From UBA4416 sp020846025 (GTDB taxonomy: Bacteria > Bacteroidota > Bacteroidia > B-17B0 > Aurantibacillaceae): 64,000 nt of DNA. This document shows, piece after piece, positions 32,553 to 42,900 of the stretch. The position numbers and the translations under genes were made by a program. Numbering within the stretch: the stretch's first letter is position 1; each line of letters begins with the position of its first letter. The notes beneath the pieces are model-generated. The model did not search any database. It saw only the letters and a list, made by a program, of their open reading frames with translations, and was not told where the DNA came from. Location: the NCBI GenBank assembly GCA_963169295.1, contig CAUJDD010000078.1, forward strand, positions 1-64,000. The letters run 5' to 3'.

Positions 32553-33455
32553 TTATAATTTTTTTGCATCTTTTGTTTTTATACCAGCCAGATATACACC
32601 ACTTATTATTAAAATACCTGCAATAAATTTAAGTGAAGTTAATTGGTCTTTTCCTAAATAAATAGCAACTAAGGCGGCTAAAAAGGGTTGAAGATAAATG
32701 TACATGCTTACTACTTCAGAACTCAAAGCTTTTAATGCATAAGTATTTAATAAATAGGCTAAAAATGTGGTGGCAACTACCACAAATGCCATGGCAGATA
32801 TAACACTCGATGGTAACTGATTCCACGATACTGCAAAAAGGTCTTGAATACCAAACGGGAAAATATAGATAAAACCAAACAAAAATATCCATTTCATAAC
32901 GGTTACTGTTTGGTATTTTTGCATATAAGGCTTTACCATTACTACAAATATTGCCCATGATAATGAATTTATCAATGTCATTAAATCGCCAGCAATCGTT
33001 TCACTTCCAATTGAAAATGAGCCATTTGCTTTAAACAGCAATAACACTAATGAGCCAATAACTCCCAAAAATAAACCTGATAGTTTAAAAATGGTAATAC
33101 GTTCTTTAAACACTAAAATGGCAAATAACATCACAGCAATAGGATTACTTACCATAATAATGGCAGAGTTAATGGGCTTTGTTAAACTTAAGCCATAAAT
33201 AAAAAAAGCTTGATTTACGGCTACTCCAAAAATAGCTAGTATCAGTAATTTCTTAAAGTCAGATGTTTCTACTTTCTCGGGCTTAGTAAATAATGAAAAT
33301 AGCCAAAATAAGATAGTAGCTCCTGCAATTCGCATAAATACTAAACCTAAAGGCTTAATATACGTGGGCATTAAATCTTTGGCAATCGAGTAATTAATAG
33401 CATAAATTACTTGTGCAATAAACAATGATAAATGTGCTTTAAGATTCGGACTCAT
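32553..33455 (-). CDS. EamA/DMT-family transporter
   Basis: 300 residues from the ATG at 33455; an earlier ATG at 33488 would add 11 residues unlikely to belong. Ten membrane helices in two EamA repeats, for example 'SLFIAQVIYAINYSIAK' at the start and 'SWAIFVVMVKPYMQKYQ' in the second half. Drug/metabolite transporters export amino acids or related molecules; the substrate is unknown. It is divergent from the BtuF-like gene, with 41 bp between starts. Confidence 0.9.
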   Translation of the reverse strand: MSPNLKAHLSLFIAQVIYAINYSIAKDLMPTYIKPLGLVFMRIAGATILFWLFSLFTKPEKVETSDFKKLLILAIFGVAVNQAFFIYGLSLTKPINSAIIMVSNPIAVMLFAILVFKERITIFKLSGLFLGVIGSLVLLLFKANGSFSIGSETIAGDLMTLINSLSWAIFVVMVKPYMQKYQTVTVMKWIFLFGFIYIFPFGIQDLFAVSWNQLPSSVISAMAFVVVATTFLAYLLNTYALKALSSEVVSMYIYLQPFLAALVAIYLGKDQLTSLKFIAGILIISGVYLAGIKTKDAKKL

Positions 33456-33496
33456 TTTTATGTAGCAAATATGCAGTATTATTATCAATTTTGTAT

Positions 33497-34279
33497 ATGC
33501 TTTTTGTTGACCAATTAAATAATTCCATTAAATTAACTAATTATCCTAAGCGGATTGTTTCTTTGGTACCCTCTCAATCAGAGTTATTGTGGGATTTAGG
33601 ATTAAAAAACGAATTGGTTGGTATCACTAAATTTTGTATCCATCCAGCCGAAATGTTTAAAAGTGTAACTAGGGTAGGGGGCACTAAAGCATTGGATATT
33701 GAAAAAATCAAGTCTTTAAATCCAGATTTAATTATTGGTAATAAAGAAGAAAATGAAAAATCCCAAATTGAACTATTAAGTAAACAGTTTAATGTTTGGA
33801 TGACTGATATTAATGATTTAAACGATGCTATTGAAGCAATTGAATTGATTGGTCATTTAACTTATAAAGCAGAAAAGGCACAGTTGATTGCTCAAAATAT
33901 TAAATGTTCGTTTGAGAATTTATCTCAAGTTAATAAAAGTGTGTTATATTTTATATGGAAAAATCCATATATGGTAGCAGGAAAAAATACATTTATTGGC
34001 GATCTATTGTCTCGTCTAGGGTTAAAAAATGCACTTCAAGAAGAACACCTTCGATATCCTGAATTGTCAATCGAAGAAATAAGAGGTTTAAATCCTGAAT
34101 TTATTTTTCTTTCTTCTGAGCCATATCCATTTCAAGAGAAACATATTAAAGAATTTCAGGATATAGTACCCAATGCTCAAATTATATTGGTAGATGGTGA
34201 AATGTTTAGCTGGTATGGTAGTCGCTTACAATATAGTGTACAATATTTCATTACTTTATTAAGCAAAACAACTGTGTAA
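33497..34279 (+). CDS. BtuF-like substrate-binding protein without signal peptide
   Basis: 260 residues from ATG 33497. The helical-backbone metal-receptor fold is seen in 'RIVSLVPSQSELLWDLGL', 'VGGTKALDIEKIKSLNPDLI' and 'ELSIEEIRGLNPEFIFLSS'. Members usually bind cobalamin or iron chelates for ABC import. This one has no signal peptide or lipobox, so it should stay in the cytoplasm, as in a Bacteroidota subfamily. No permease or ATPase gene is adjacent. Confidence 0.85.
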   Translation: MLFVDQLNNSIKLTNYPKRIVSLVPSQSELLWDLGLKNELVGITKFCIHPAEMFKSVTRVGGTKALDIEKIKSLNPDLIIGNKEENEKSQIELLSKQFNVWMTDINDLNDAIEAIELIGHLTYKAEKAQLIAQNIKCSFENLSQVNKSVLYFIWKNPYMVAGKNTFIGDLLSRLGLKNALQEEHLRYPELSIEEIRGLNPEFIFLSSEPYPFQEKHIKEFQDIVPNAQIILVDGEMFSWYGSRLQYSVQYFITLLSKTTV

Positions 34280-34359
34280 TGTTAAATTTGAAAATAGGAA
34301 TAGAAGAAAAAATATTTTCTAATTATCTTCGTAATAAATAGAATTAATAAATTAATTAA

Positions 34360-35700
34360 ATGAAATTTTCAAAACTATTTGGCTCCATTTTATTGCTAGT
34401 TTTAACTGTATCTGTAAAATCTCAGACTTGTTCTTATACACTTACTAATAATTATTCTATATCAAAAGATACGGATTTAGTATATAAAACCATTGAATAT
34501 TTTAATGTTTCTACTTTAAAATATGACACAATAGACTTGAAAATGGATATTATAAAGCCAGTAGGAGATTATAATACTCAGAGACCGATTGTTATTTATT
34601 TCCATGGTATGAATGAGCCATATAAATATACTCAACTTCATGTGAAAAGAATGGTTGATGTAATGGTAAAGGAAAGAGGGTTCTTATTAGCCTCTGTTGA
34701 TTATAAATTCTGGCATTATCCTTATCTTGAATCAGTTCCTGCGGTATGCAGTAATTCTGTACTATTACCCTTTGGGTTTGCTCAACCTTACGACACTTGT
34801 GAGGGAGTACGTTCAGTGTTTCGTGTGGTTCAAGATGCTAATGATGCTATAAAATTTGTGAAGGCAAGAAATTATATGGACAGTAGTTGTGTGAATTTAT
34901 GTTTTTTGGCTGGATTTAGTGCGGGGGGGTTAGTTGCTACTTCTACAACCTTCCTTTCTCAAACCGAAAAACCTTTACAAACTTTTTCAATTTCATCAGC
35001 AGATTATACTAATTTTTTTGGAACTCCACTAAATCCAACGGTGAGTATCCCAAGAGGAGATTTAGGTGTTTGTACAGGATCATTAACTAATGGATATAAT
35101 ACGGAAATAAAAGGCGTAGCCATATTTAATTCTGGAATTCGAGATTTAAGTTATATAAAAACAGGTGATGCTCCAATTTTCATTTATCATAGTACAAATG
35201 ATCCCAATATACCTGCAGATAGTTCGGCTCCAGCTTGTTTTACTGAGCCTAAGATGTATGGTCAAAATGCCATTATGAATAGAGCATTAAACCAAGGTTA
35301 TGTACTTAACTCAAATTTGGTGTTAACTAATGGGGCTACTTCTCATGATTTTTATAACACACAAATAAGACCTGCTGCCGATTTCTTTAGTGAACAAATT
35401 ACAAACTTACAATGCCAGTGTGATACAATGGTGGTTTCCAATGTTTCCGAATTTGAAAATAAAGATTTGATAAACATTTTTACTTTTGAAAATAGAATAA
35501 TGATTGATTCTAAATTGATTCACAATGAAGCTGTAGTAAAACTCTATGATTTGTTAGGCAAAGAAGTGTTTCATGAAAAAATTCAACTATTACCAACGCA
35601 AGCCATTGAGGTAAATGTACCCAAAGGTATTTATTTAGTACATATATTTTCTAATGGAGTTTCTAAAGTAGAAAAAGTTCAATTAAATTTAACTAATTAG
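34360..35700 (+). CDS. T9SS-secreted alpha/beta-hydrolase (esterase-like)
   Basis: 446 residues. A signal peptide ('LFGSILLLVLTVSVKSQ') leads into an alpha/beta-hydrolase/esterase domain with the oxyanion 'IYFHGMNEP', nucleophile Ser187 ('AGFSAGG') and late His in 'TSHDFYNTQ'. Residues ~360-446 form a type-A T9SS sorting domain: 'VVKLYDLLGKEVF', 'QAIEVNVPKGIYLVHIF', 'SKVEKVQL'. The enzyme is therefore exported through the type IX system. Cys-rich loops (for example 'VPAVCSNSVLL') suggest disulfides. Confidence 0.88.
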   Translation: MKFSKLFGSILLLVLTVSVKSQTCSYTLTNNYSISKDTDLVYKTIEYFNVSTLKYDTIDLKMDIIKPVGDYNTQRPIVIYFHGMNEPYKYTQLHVKRMVDVMVKERGFLLASVDYKFWHYPYLESVPAVCSNSVLLPFGFAQPYDTCEGVRSVFRVVQDANDAIKFVKARNYMDSSCVNLCFLAGFSAGGLVATSTTFLSQTEKPLQTFSISSADYTNFFGTPLNPTVSIPRGDLGVCTGSLTNGYNTEIKGVAIFNSGIRDLSYIKTGDAPIFIYHSTNDPNIPADSSAPACFTEPKMYGQNAIMNRALNQGYVLNSNLVLTNGATSHDFYNTQIRPAADFFSEQITNLQCQCDTMVVSNVSEFENKDLINIFTFENRIMIDSKLIHNEAVVKLYDLLGKEVFHEKIQLLPTQAIEVNVPKGIYLVHIFSNGVSKVEKVQLNLTN

Positions 35701-35740
35701 ATGCTCTTAATGAAATTAAATACTTAATTATTTGATTGAA

Positions 35741-36319
35741 TTACCTTAAAAGAGTAATATTTCCTTTAAATTTAAAGTTTTGTCCATCTATAGAGGTACC
35801 TTCTGCACTATATACAAAAACCCCTGTATCTAATTTTTTACCTCTCCATGTTCCATCCCAACTTTCAGACATTGAGGAAGTTTCAAAAACTTTTTCTCCC
35901 CAACGGTTAAAGATTTGAAGTACGAAAGATTGAATACAACGCCCGTGTACATTAATAAAATCATTTAATCCATCATCGTTAGGTGAAAATACATTTGGTA
36001 CAAAAAAGTCACCACAGTTTATATCTACAATTACGTTTACAGTATCTTGTACTTTGCAGTATGGGGAATTAGATACCGTTACAATATATTGTGTTGTTAC
36101 CGTTGGATTTACTATACTTGCCGAACAAGTGGCACATGCAATTGTACCATTATTTGGACTCCACTGATAGGTCATGCCACCTGAAGACCAGATAGTAGCA
36201 TTATCTCCGATATTAATAGTGGTATCATTTGATGATAATGGTAATGGATAATCATACACTGTTACAAAATTGGTGTTTACAGTGGTATCTGAACCACAAG
36301 CATTATATGCTACCGACAT
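35741..36319 (-). CDS. C-terminal fragment of frameshifted T9SS adhesin (type-B sorting domain)
   Basis: 192 residues as an open frame. It continues the protein of the upstream gene in another frame and is not an independent gene: its start 'MSVAYNACGSDT' falls inside a block that is contiguous in the sister adhesin ('FSVMAVAYNACGSDT'). It contains one Ig-like domain with 'CATCSASIVNPTVTTQY' and the gliding-motility-associated CHU_C/type-B sorting domain ('FVPNVFSPNDDGLNDFINVHG', 'FNRWGEKVFETS', 'WDGTWRGKKLDTGVFVY'). Without it, the upstream product would not be anchored or secreted by T9SS. Confidence 0.85.
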   Translation of the reverse strand: MSVAYNACGSDTTVNTNFVTVYDYPLPLSSNDTTINIGDNATIWSSGGMTYQWSPNNGTIACATCSASIVNPTVTTQYIVTVSNSPYCKVQDTVNVIVDINCGDFFVPNVFSPNDDGLNDFINVHGRCIQSFVLQIFNRWGEKVFETSSMSESWDGTWRGKKLDTGVFVYSAEGTSIDGQNFKFKGNITLLR

Positions 36320-38844
36320 AACCGAGAAAGTACCAGCAGATGGGTAGCATGCTTCTGGGTGCCTACAGACGATGTTCCAATACCTCCTTCATAGTACCAA
36401 TTATAATTCATAGGCTGGGAGCCACTTGTTGTAGCACTATATGTTACACAACCTCCTACACAAATAGTATTATTGTTTAAGGCAGTGAATTGATTATTTG
36501 AAGGAGGCGTTAATATTTTAATTAAGATAGTATCAGAGCTAGTACACACACCGTTAGATACAGTTACAGAATAAATTACATTTGCAGAAGTGTTTGGTGT
36601 TGCTGTTATACTATTAGTATTGTTTAATCCACTTATTTGAGTTGTAGGCGTCCAAGTATAAGTGTCTCCAGATACAGCAGCAACTGATAAGTTTATTGAT
36701 TGGGAAATACAAGCAACAGGTGATGAGGTTGAAATATTTGGATTAACTTGTGGAGCAACTGAAACAGAAATAGAGGCTGAGTTAGTTAAGCAACCTTGTG
36801 AAGTTTGTCCAACCACAGTATAACTACTGCTTGAACTTGGATTTACTGGAATAGTTGCTCCAGTTTGTGATGTGGGAGACCATGTGTAAGTTGCTGCGCC
36901 TGTTGCGTTTAAATTTGTACCTGCTCCGCCTGCACAAATAACAGTAGGAGAGGCTGTTGCGTTAATAGAAGGTATAGGTAGAACAGAAACACTAATGGTT
37001 TTAGTATCTACACAACCATTTGATTCTCCAACAACTGTATATGTGGTTGTAATTGTTGGTGTAGCACTTACTGAAATTCCGGAAGATGAACTTAACCCTG
37101 TTGTTGGTGCCCATGTATAATTAGTTGCTCCATTACCTGTTAAGTTTACAGCTGAACCTCCAAGGCAATAGGTAGGAGAAGAGGCAGACAAACTAATTGA
37201 AATGGATGAGATAGTTACTGTAGCTACAGCTTGTGCGGTACAAGTACTTACTCCAGCTATGACAGTATATGTAGTTGTAACACTTTGAGAAACACTAATG
37301 CTATTACTAGATGGTAAAGATGCTCCACTACTTGAAGTCCAGGTAAAAGGCCCTGCGCCACTAGCAGTTAATGTATGGGATTGTCCAGGACAAACTGCAG
37401 AAAGAGAAGGTGTAATGGTTACACTTGCCATATTTGTAATAGAAACCGTGGCTACAGCTTGAGCTGTACATGCACCAGTACCAGATAATACGGTATAGGT
37501 GGTAGTGGTACTTGGTGTAACAGTAATCGATGCTGCGGCAGGTGGATTTGTTCCACTACTTGCTATACATGTAAATGGACCAGTACCACTTGATCTTATT
37601 ATTTGACTTTGACCTGAACATATTGAAGACAATGATGGTGTAATACTAATTGATGGAGTTAAAGTAATAGAAACAGTAGCTACAGCCTGTGCAGTACAAG
37701 AGCCTGTTCCTGATAATACGGTATAAGTTGTTGTGGTACTTGGTGTAACTGTAACCGTAGCTACAGCTGGTGGATTGACTCCACTACTTGCAGTCCAGGT
37801 AAAAGGCCCAGCTCCACTTGAGCTAAGTACTTGACTTTGCCCAGCACAAACCGAACTTAAAGATGGTGTAATACTGATACTAGGAGAACTTGTAATGGAA
37901 ACAGTAGCTACTGCAGAAGAAGTACAAGTTCCTGTTCCAGAGATTACTGTATAAGTAGTTGTTGAACTAGGAGTTACAGTAACAACTCCTGTTGCTGGTG
38001 GATTAGCGCCACTACTTGCAGTCCAAGTAAATGGACCACTACCACTAGCTGTTAATACTTGAGATTGACCAATACAAACAGAACTTAAAGAAGGTGTAAT
38101 AGCTACAGTAGGAGCAGGTGCTATAGTTACTGTTCCTGTTCCTACTACACTAGTAGCAGTTCCTGCTGAATTCGTTCCATTAACTGTAACGGTATATATA
38201 GTAGTTGTACCAGGTGTTACAGTAATAGTTTGCGTAGTTTGCCCTCCGGGTGCCCAACTAAATGTAGGATTATTTAAATTAGTATTAGCATAGATAGTAG
38301 CAGGCTGGCCACTACACACAGTGGCACTAGTTACAGGCGCTATTAAATTACAATTGGTAGAGCCTGATCCTCCTGATTGATTAAAGTTGATATTTTGAGG
38401 AAGATTGGAATAATTGGTTAATAATAAGATATAATATTGACCTGTTATGGCATTATTAATAGTACACGTTTCAGTGGGGCTTGCAGAGAAACTGCAATCC
38501 ACTGTATTGGCAGCAGTTAAATTTCCGCAATTTCCAGTTGGAGAGGAAAAAGGTCCCCAGCAAATAAAATCTACATCATTTCCACCTGTGCCACTAATAC
38601 CAATTGTAATATTCCCACTTGAAGAAACTTGAAAATAATACCATGCAGGATTGGGCTGGGCTGCTAAACAGCCGTAATCAGGTCCTGCAGCAGCACTACC
38701 ATTATTTACACCTGCTGGAAAAGTTGTCCCACTTGAACCAGCACAAAATGGAGCTAAATTATTACAATCGGATTGCGCAGATGTATTAAATGCTACAAAC
38801 GCTACACATAAAAGAACAAATAAAAGAGATTTTTTTATCATCAT
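36310..38844 (-). CDS. T9SS adhesin, N-terminal part (frameshifted)
   Basis: 844 residues to a premature stop. A signal peptide ('LFVLLCVAFVAFNTSAQ') is followed by a secreted beta domain (~25-170, 'CNNLAPFCAGSSGTTFPAG') and about four near-identical 76-residue Ig/PKD-like repeats ('ITPSLSSVCIGQSQVLTASG') plus diverged ones. Near 36359 the frame shifts compared with the sister gene and the product ends in an unrelated 16-residue tail ('QKHATHLLVLSRLCR'). The original gene would span 35741-38844. It starts 7 bp after the SprF-like gene stop. Confidence 0.88.
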   Translation of the reverse strand: MMIKKSLLFVLLCVAFVAFNTSAQSDCNNLAPFCAGSSGTTFPAGVNNGSAAAGPDYGCLAAQPNPAWYYFQVSSSGNITIGISGTGGNDVDFICWGPFSSPTGNCGNLTAANTVDCSFSASPTETCTINNAITGQYYILLLTNYSNLPQNINFNQSGGSGSTNCNLIAPVTSATVCSGQPATIYANTNLNNPTFSWAPGGQTTQTITVTPGTTTIYTVTVNGTNSAGTATSVVGTGTVTIAPAPTVAITPSLSSVCIGQSQVLTASGSGPFTWTASSGANPPATGVVTVTPSSTTTYTVISGTGTCTSSAVATVSITSSPSISITPSLSSVCAGQSQVLSSSGAGPFTWTASSGVNPPAVATVTVTPSTTTTYTVLSGTGSCTAQAVATVSITLTPSISITPSLSSICSGQSQIIRSSGTGPFTCIASSGTNPPAAASITVTPSTTTTYTVLSGTGACTAQAVATVSITNMASVTITPSLSAVCPGQSHTLTASGAGPFTWTSSSGASLPSSNSISVSQSVTTTYTVIAGVSTCTAQAVATVTISSISISLSASSPTYCLGGSAVNLTGNGATNYTWAPTTGLSSSSGISVSATPTITTTYTVVGESNGCVDTKTISVSVLPIPSINATASPTVICAGGAGTNLNATGAATYTWSPTSQTGATIPVNPSSSSSYTVVGQTSQGCLTNSASISVSVAPQVNPNISTSSPVACISQSINLSVAAVSGDTYTWTPTTQISGLNNTNSITATPNTSANVIYSVTVSNGVCTSSDTILIKILTPPSNNQFTALNNNTICVGGCVTYSATTSGSQPMNYNWYYEGGIGTSSVGTQKHATHLLVLSRLCR
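37200..38115. repeat. Tandem 228-bp Ig-like repeats in adhesin 2
   Basis: The coding repeats have a 228-bp period: for instance the block TTGACTTT starts at 37603 and again at 37831. Each encodes a 76-residue module with 'TPSLSSxCxGQSQxL' and 'GPFTWTASSG'. These are intragenic protein repeats, not CRISPR. The high similarity makes recombination with the sister gene, or assembly errors, possible. Confidence 0.8.
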
Positions 38845-38851
38845 GCTTTAA

Positions 38852-39895
38852 TTATTTATAAGTTGGACGATTGAAACTTCCACCTAATGCTTTACCATAA
38901 CCAGGGCTAGTATTAAACTTTAAACTAAACTCAATTCCACCTTTAGTTTTTGATGCTCCCGTTAATTGAGAAGTGTTTACATCATAACTTACGCCAAAAG
39001 CATATTTGTCATATTGAAATAACATAGTTGGAATAACAGCATCTCCAACCCTATAATAAGCACCTAAAGAGATGGCACAAGCTTTTACAATTCCTGTATA
39101 AACTGATTGGTCACGAATAATATATTTAAATAAACAGCCTCCATTTATCTCTTGTGATGGACCTTGTCGCATATATAAGATGCTTGGAACTAAAGCAATA
39201 GATGTATTTTGAATTCCAATATCAAAATTAGCATGAGCTATGAATTTGGTATAGAGTTTATCGCCTGATAACATATACGAATTTTTTGGAATTGTAAAAT
39301 GAAAGGCAGAAACACCAATATCACATTTTGTTCCATCTTGTGCACTTATGTATCTCTCACTTTTTGCATAATGATATACCATACCTGCCACTAAATCTCC
39401 TTGAACAAATGAACTTATTGGTGTTTTTTCACCAGATGCAATTGAAGCATCATAAACTGAACCATTGTATTGGCTCTCCCATTGTAATTTTGAAGGATCA
39501 ATAGTTCTATAATTAAATCCGCCACCAATACCAGAGGATAATTTTCCATATTGGCTTACTTTCACTACGGCATTAAAACCTAAGTTTACAAGTATAGAAC
39601 CCATGTTGGCATCACCTGCTTTATCTTTATAAATACTAAGCGACATACCTGTATAGGCTTTTTTTAATTTTAAATGTTTGAGTGCTTGTTCAATACTTAT
39701 ACCATAAGTTTGAAAGGGACTAGTAACACTTGCCCATTGGTTTTTATAATTTGCAATAATTCGGGTATCAAAAGATGTACAACTCATTGCTGGATTTAAT
39801 AAAACAGGTGTTTCATTAAACTGCGAAAAATGGATGTCTTGTCCCTTTGATAAGAAAGGGAGCAAAATAACACTTGTTAGTAATAATTTTTTCAT
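38852..39895 (-). CDS. PorP/SprF-family T9SS outer-membrane protein
   Basis: 347 residues. Signal peptide ('LLLTSVILLPFLSKG') then 'DIHFSQFNETPVLLNPAMSC', the hallmark start of PorP/SprF proteins, followed by a beta-barrel with strands such as 'RIIANYKNQWASVTSPFQTY'. These proteins help export or anchor the partner adhesin with a type-B sorting domain, as SprF does for SprB. It lies between two such adhesins, 29 bp after the first and 7 bp before the second, so all three are likely co-expressed. Confidence 0.92.
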   Translation of the reverse strand: MKKLLLTSVILLPFLSKGQDIHFSQFNETPVLLNPAMSCTSFDTRIIANYKNQWASVTSPFQTYGISIEQALKHLKLKKAYTGMSLSIYKDKAGDANMGSILVNLGFNAVVKVSQYGKLSSGIGGGFNYRTIDPSKLQWESQYNGSVYDASIASGEKTPISSFVQGDLVAGMVYHYAKSERYISAQDGTKCDIGVSAFHFTIPKNSYMLSGDKLYTKFIAHANFDIGIQNTSIALVPSILYMRQGPSQEINGGCLFKYIIRDQSVYTGIVKACAISLGAYYRVGDAVIPTMLFQYDKYAFGVSYDVNTSQLTGASKTKGGIEFSLKFNTSPGYGKALGGSFNRPTYK

Positions 39896-39924
39896 GTGTA
39901 GTTTCTATTTTGCTATGTATGGCG

Positions 39925-42900
39925 TTATCGTAATAATGTGATATTTCCTTTAAATTTAAATGTTTGTCCGTCAATAGATGTCCCTTCTGCTTTATAAACG
40001 AACACACCAGTATCTAATTTTTTTCCTCTCCAGGTACCATCCCAACTTTCAGATAAAGATGAGGTTTCAAATACTTTTTCTCCCCAACGGTTAAAGATTT
40101 GAAGAACGAAAGATTGAATACAACGACCATGAACATTAATTAAATCATTTAATCCATCATCGTTAGGTGAAAATACATTTGGTACAAAAAAGTCGCCACA
40201 ATTCACATCTACAATCACATTAACAGTGTCTTGTACCTTACAGTATGGAGAATTAGAAACTGTTACAACGTATTGTGTAGTTACTGTTGGATTTACTATA
40301 GTTGTCGAACAAGTGGCACATGCAATTGTACCATTATTTGGACTCCATTGATATGTAAGCCCCCCAGAAGACCATATAGTAGCATTATCTCCGATATTAA
40401 TAGTTGTATCATTAGATGACAATGGTAATGGGTAATCAAACACATTTACAAAATTAGAGTTTACAACAGTATCTGAGCCACAGGCATTATAGGCAACAGC
40501 CATTACAGAGAAAGTTCCAGCTGAAGGATAACAAGCTTCTGGGTGTATACCTACAGATGATGTACCAACGCCACTTTCGTAATACCAATTAAATGATATT
40601 GGTTGAGTACCTGAAGTTGTTGCGCTAAACGTTACACAACCTCCTACACAAATAGTGTTATTATTTATGGCTGTAAAGCTAGTATTTGAAGGTGGGGTAA
40701 GAACATTAATTAATATAGTATCTGAGCCAGTGCACACACCGTTAGATGCTGTAACTGTATAAATTACATTTGTAGAGGCGTTTGGACTAGCAATTACTGA
40801 GCTTGTATTTGTTGCACCACTAATTTGGGTAGTTGGTTGCCACGTGTATGTATTACCGCTCACAGGCGTTACAGCTAAACTAATAGTTTGTGATACACAT
40901 GCTTGAGGACTTGATGCAGTTATTTGAGGTACTACAGAAGGTAATACAGACACAGTAACAACTGCAGGATATGCAATACAACCTTGTGCTGTTTGACCAT
41001 AAACGGTGTAATTAGTAGTAGCAGCTGGCGATACTATAACTGTTCCACCAGACATACTTCCTGGCATCCAAGTATAAGTAGTGGCCCCAGTTGATGATAA
41101 ACTAGGACTTGTGCTTCCAGCACATATGACAGAGTTAGAAGTAACTGCAGTTAACGAACTAATCGGTGGAACGGTTATAGTTACAGTTTTAGTATCTGTA
41201 CAACCATTTATTTCACCAACCATAGTGTAGGTGGTAGTAATAGTAGGGGTTGCATTTACAACTGCACCGGATGTTGAACTAAGACCAGCATTTGGAGACC
41301 ATGTATAATTTGTTGCGCCGCTACCTGTTAATGATACAGTTGGAGAACCAATACAATAATATGTAGAACTTGAACTCACTGTAGTAGTAAGGCTGGTTAC
41401 ATTTATTGTAGCTGTGGTTGTGTTTGAACAAACTCCATCTGTACCAAGTACAGAATAAGTAGTTGTTGATGTTGGATTAACAGTAAGCGTAGATCCAGTT
41501 ACCATTCCAGGTGCCCATGTGTATGATGTTGCACCACTAGCGGTTATTGTTGTTGATGAACCATTACATATCGAAGTGCTAGCAGGAGTTGCAGTTACTG
41601 AAATAGGTAATGAAACACTAACTGTAACAACAGCTTGAGTAGTACATGCACCCGTGCCTGCTATTACAGTATAAGTTGTAGTTGTAAAAGGCGCTACTGT
41701 TACGGTGCCTAAGTTCACTGGATTTGTACCTGTATTAGCAGTCCATGAGAAAGGTCCTGTGCTTCCATTTACAGTTAAAGTTGTTGTTTTACCACTACAA
41801 ATAATAGTTGAAGGAGGTGTTATACTAATGGTTCCAACAGGCGAAATTGATACTGTTGCTACAGCTGTAGATGTACATGTACCTGTACCTGATAAAACAG
41901 TATAAGTTGTTGATACGCTAGGTGAAACAGTTACCGTTGCAGCAGATGGCGGATTAGCACCACTGCTAGCTGTCCATGTAAATGGGCCAGAACCTGTTGA
42001 GGTTAATGTTACGTTGTCTCCTACACAAATTGTAGTATTAGAAGGTGTAATATTTATTGAAGGGTTAGCACTTACAGATACTGTGGCTACAGCTTGAGCA
42101 GTACATGCTCCTGTACCTGAAAGAACTGTATAATTAGTAGTTGAACTAGGAGAGACAGTTACAGTAGCTGCTGCAGGTGGATAAGCACCACTACTTGCTG
42201 TCCACGTATATGGGCCTGCCCCATTAGATGTAAGAACTTGACTTTGTCCTGAACAGATAGTTGAAAGTGATGGGGTAATTGATATAGAAGGAGTTGTTGA
42301 AATAGAAACTGTAGCAACAGCTGTAGACGTACATGTACCTGTTCCTGAAAGAACCGTATAAGTAGTGGTTGAACTAGGAGAAACAGTTACGGTAGCTACT
42401 GCAGGTGGATTAGCTCCACTACTTGCTGTCCACGTAAATGGCCCTGAACCACTAGATGTAAGAACTTGGCTTTGACCTGCACAGATAGTAGATAAGGAAG
42501 GTGTAATACTTATTGATGGCGAAGTAGTAACGGACACAGTTGCTACAGCGGTTGATGTACAAGAACCAGTTCCAGTAAGTACAGTATAAGTCGTTGAAGT
42601 TGTAGGAGAAACGGTAACACTAGCTGCGGCGGGAGGATTAGGTCCACTGCTTGCTGTCCAAGCGTAAGGCCCACTTCCACTAGCAGTTAAAACTTGACTT
42701 TGCCCAACACATATAGAGGATAATGATGGAGTAATGGCTGTTGTTGAACCTGTAATGTTTACTGTTACTAATTCAGTTACATAAGTACCAGGACACGAAT
42801 TAATATCTGAATACATCAATGAATACGTTGTAGTGCTTGTAGGGTTAGCAGTTACTATTGTACCTGAGTTAGAAGCTAGTCCACCTGTTGGAGGTGCTGC

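Noticed and set aside
41600..42760. Regular repeats that could look like a CRISPR array
   Set aside because: The 228-bp period is a multiple of three, lies in a coding frame and encodes Ig-like modules; no spacer structure and no cas genes.
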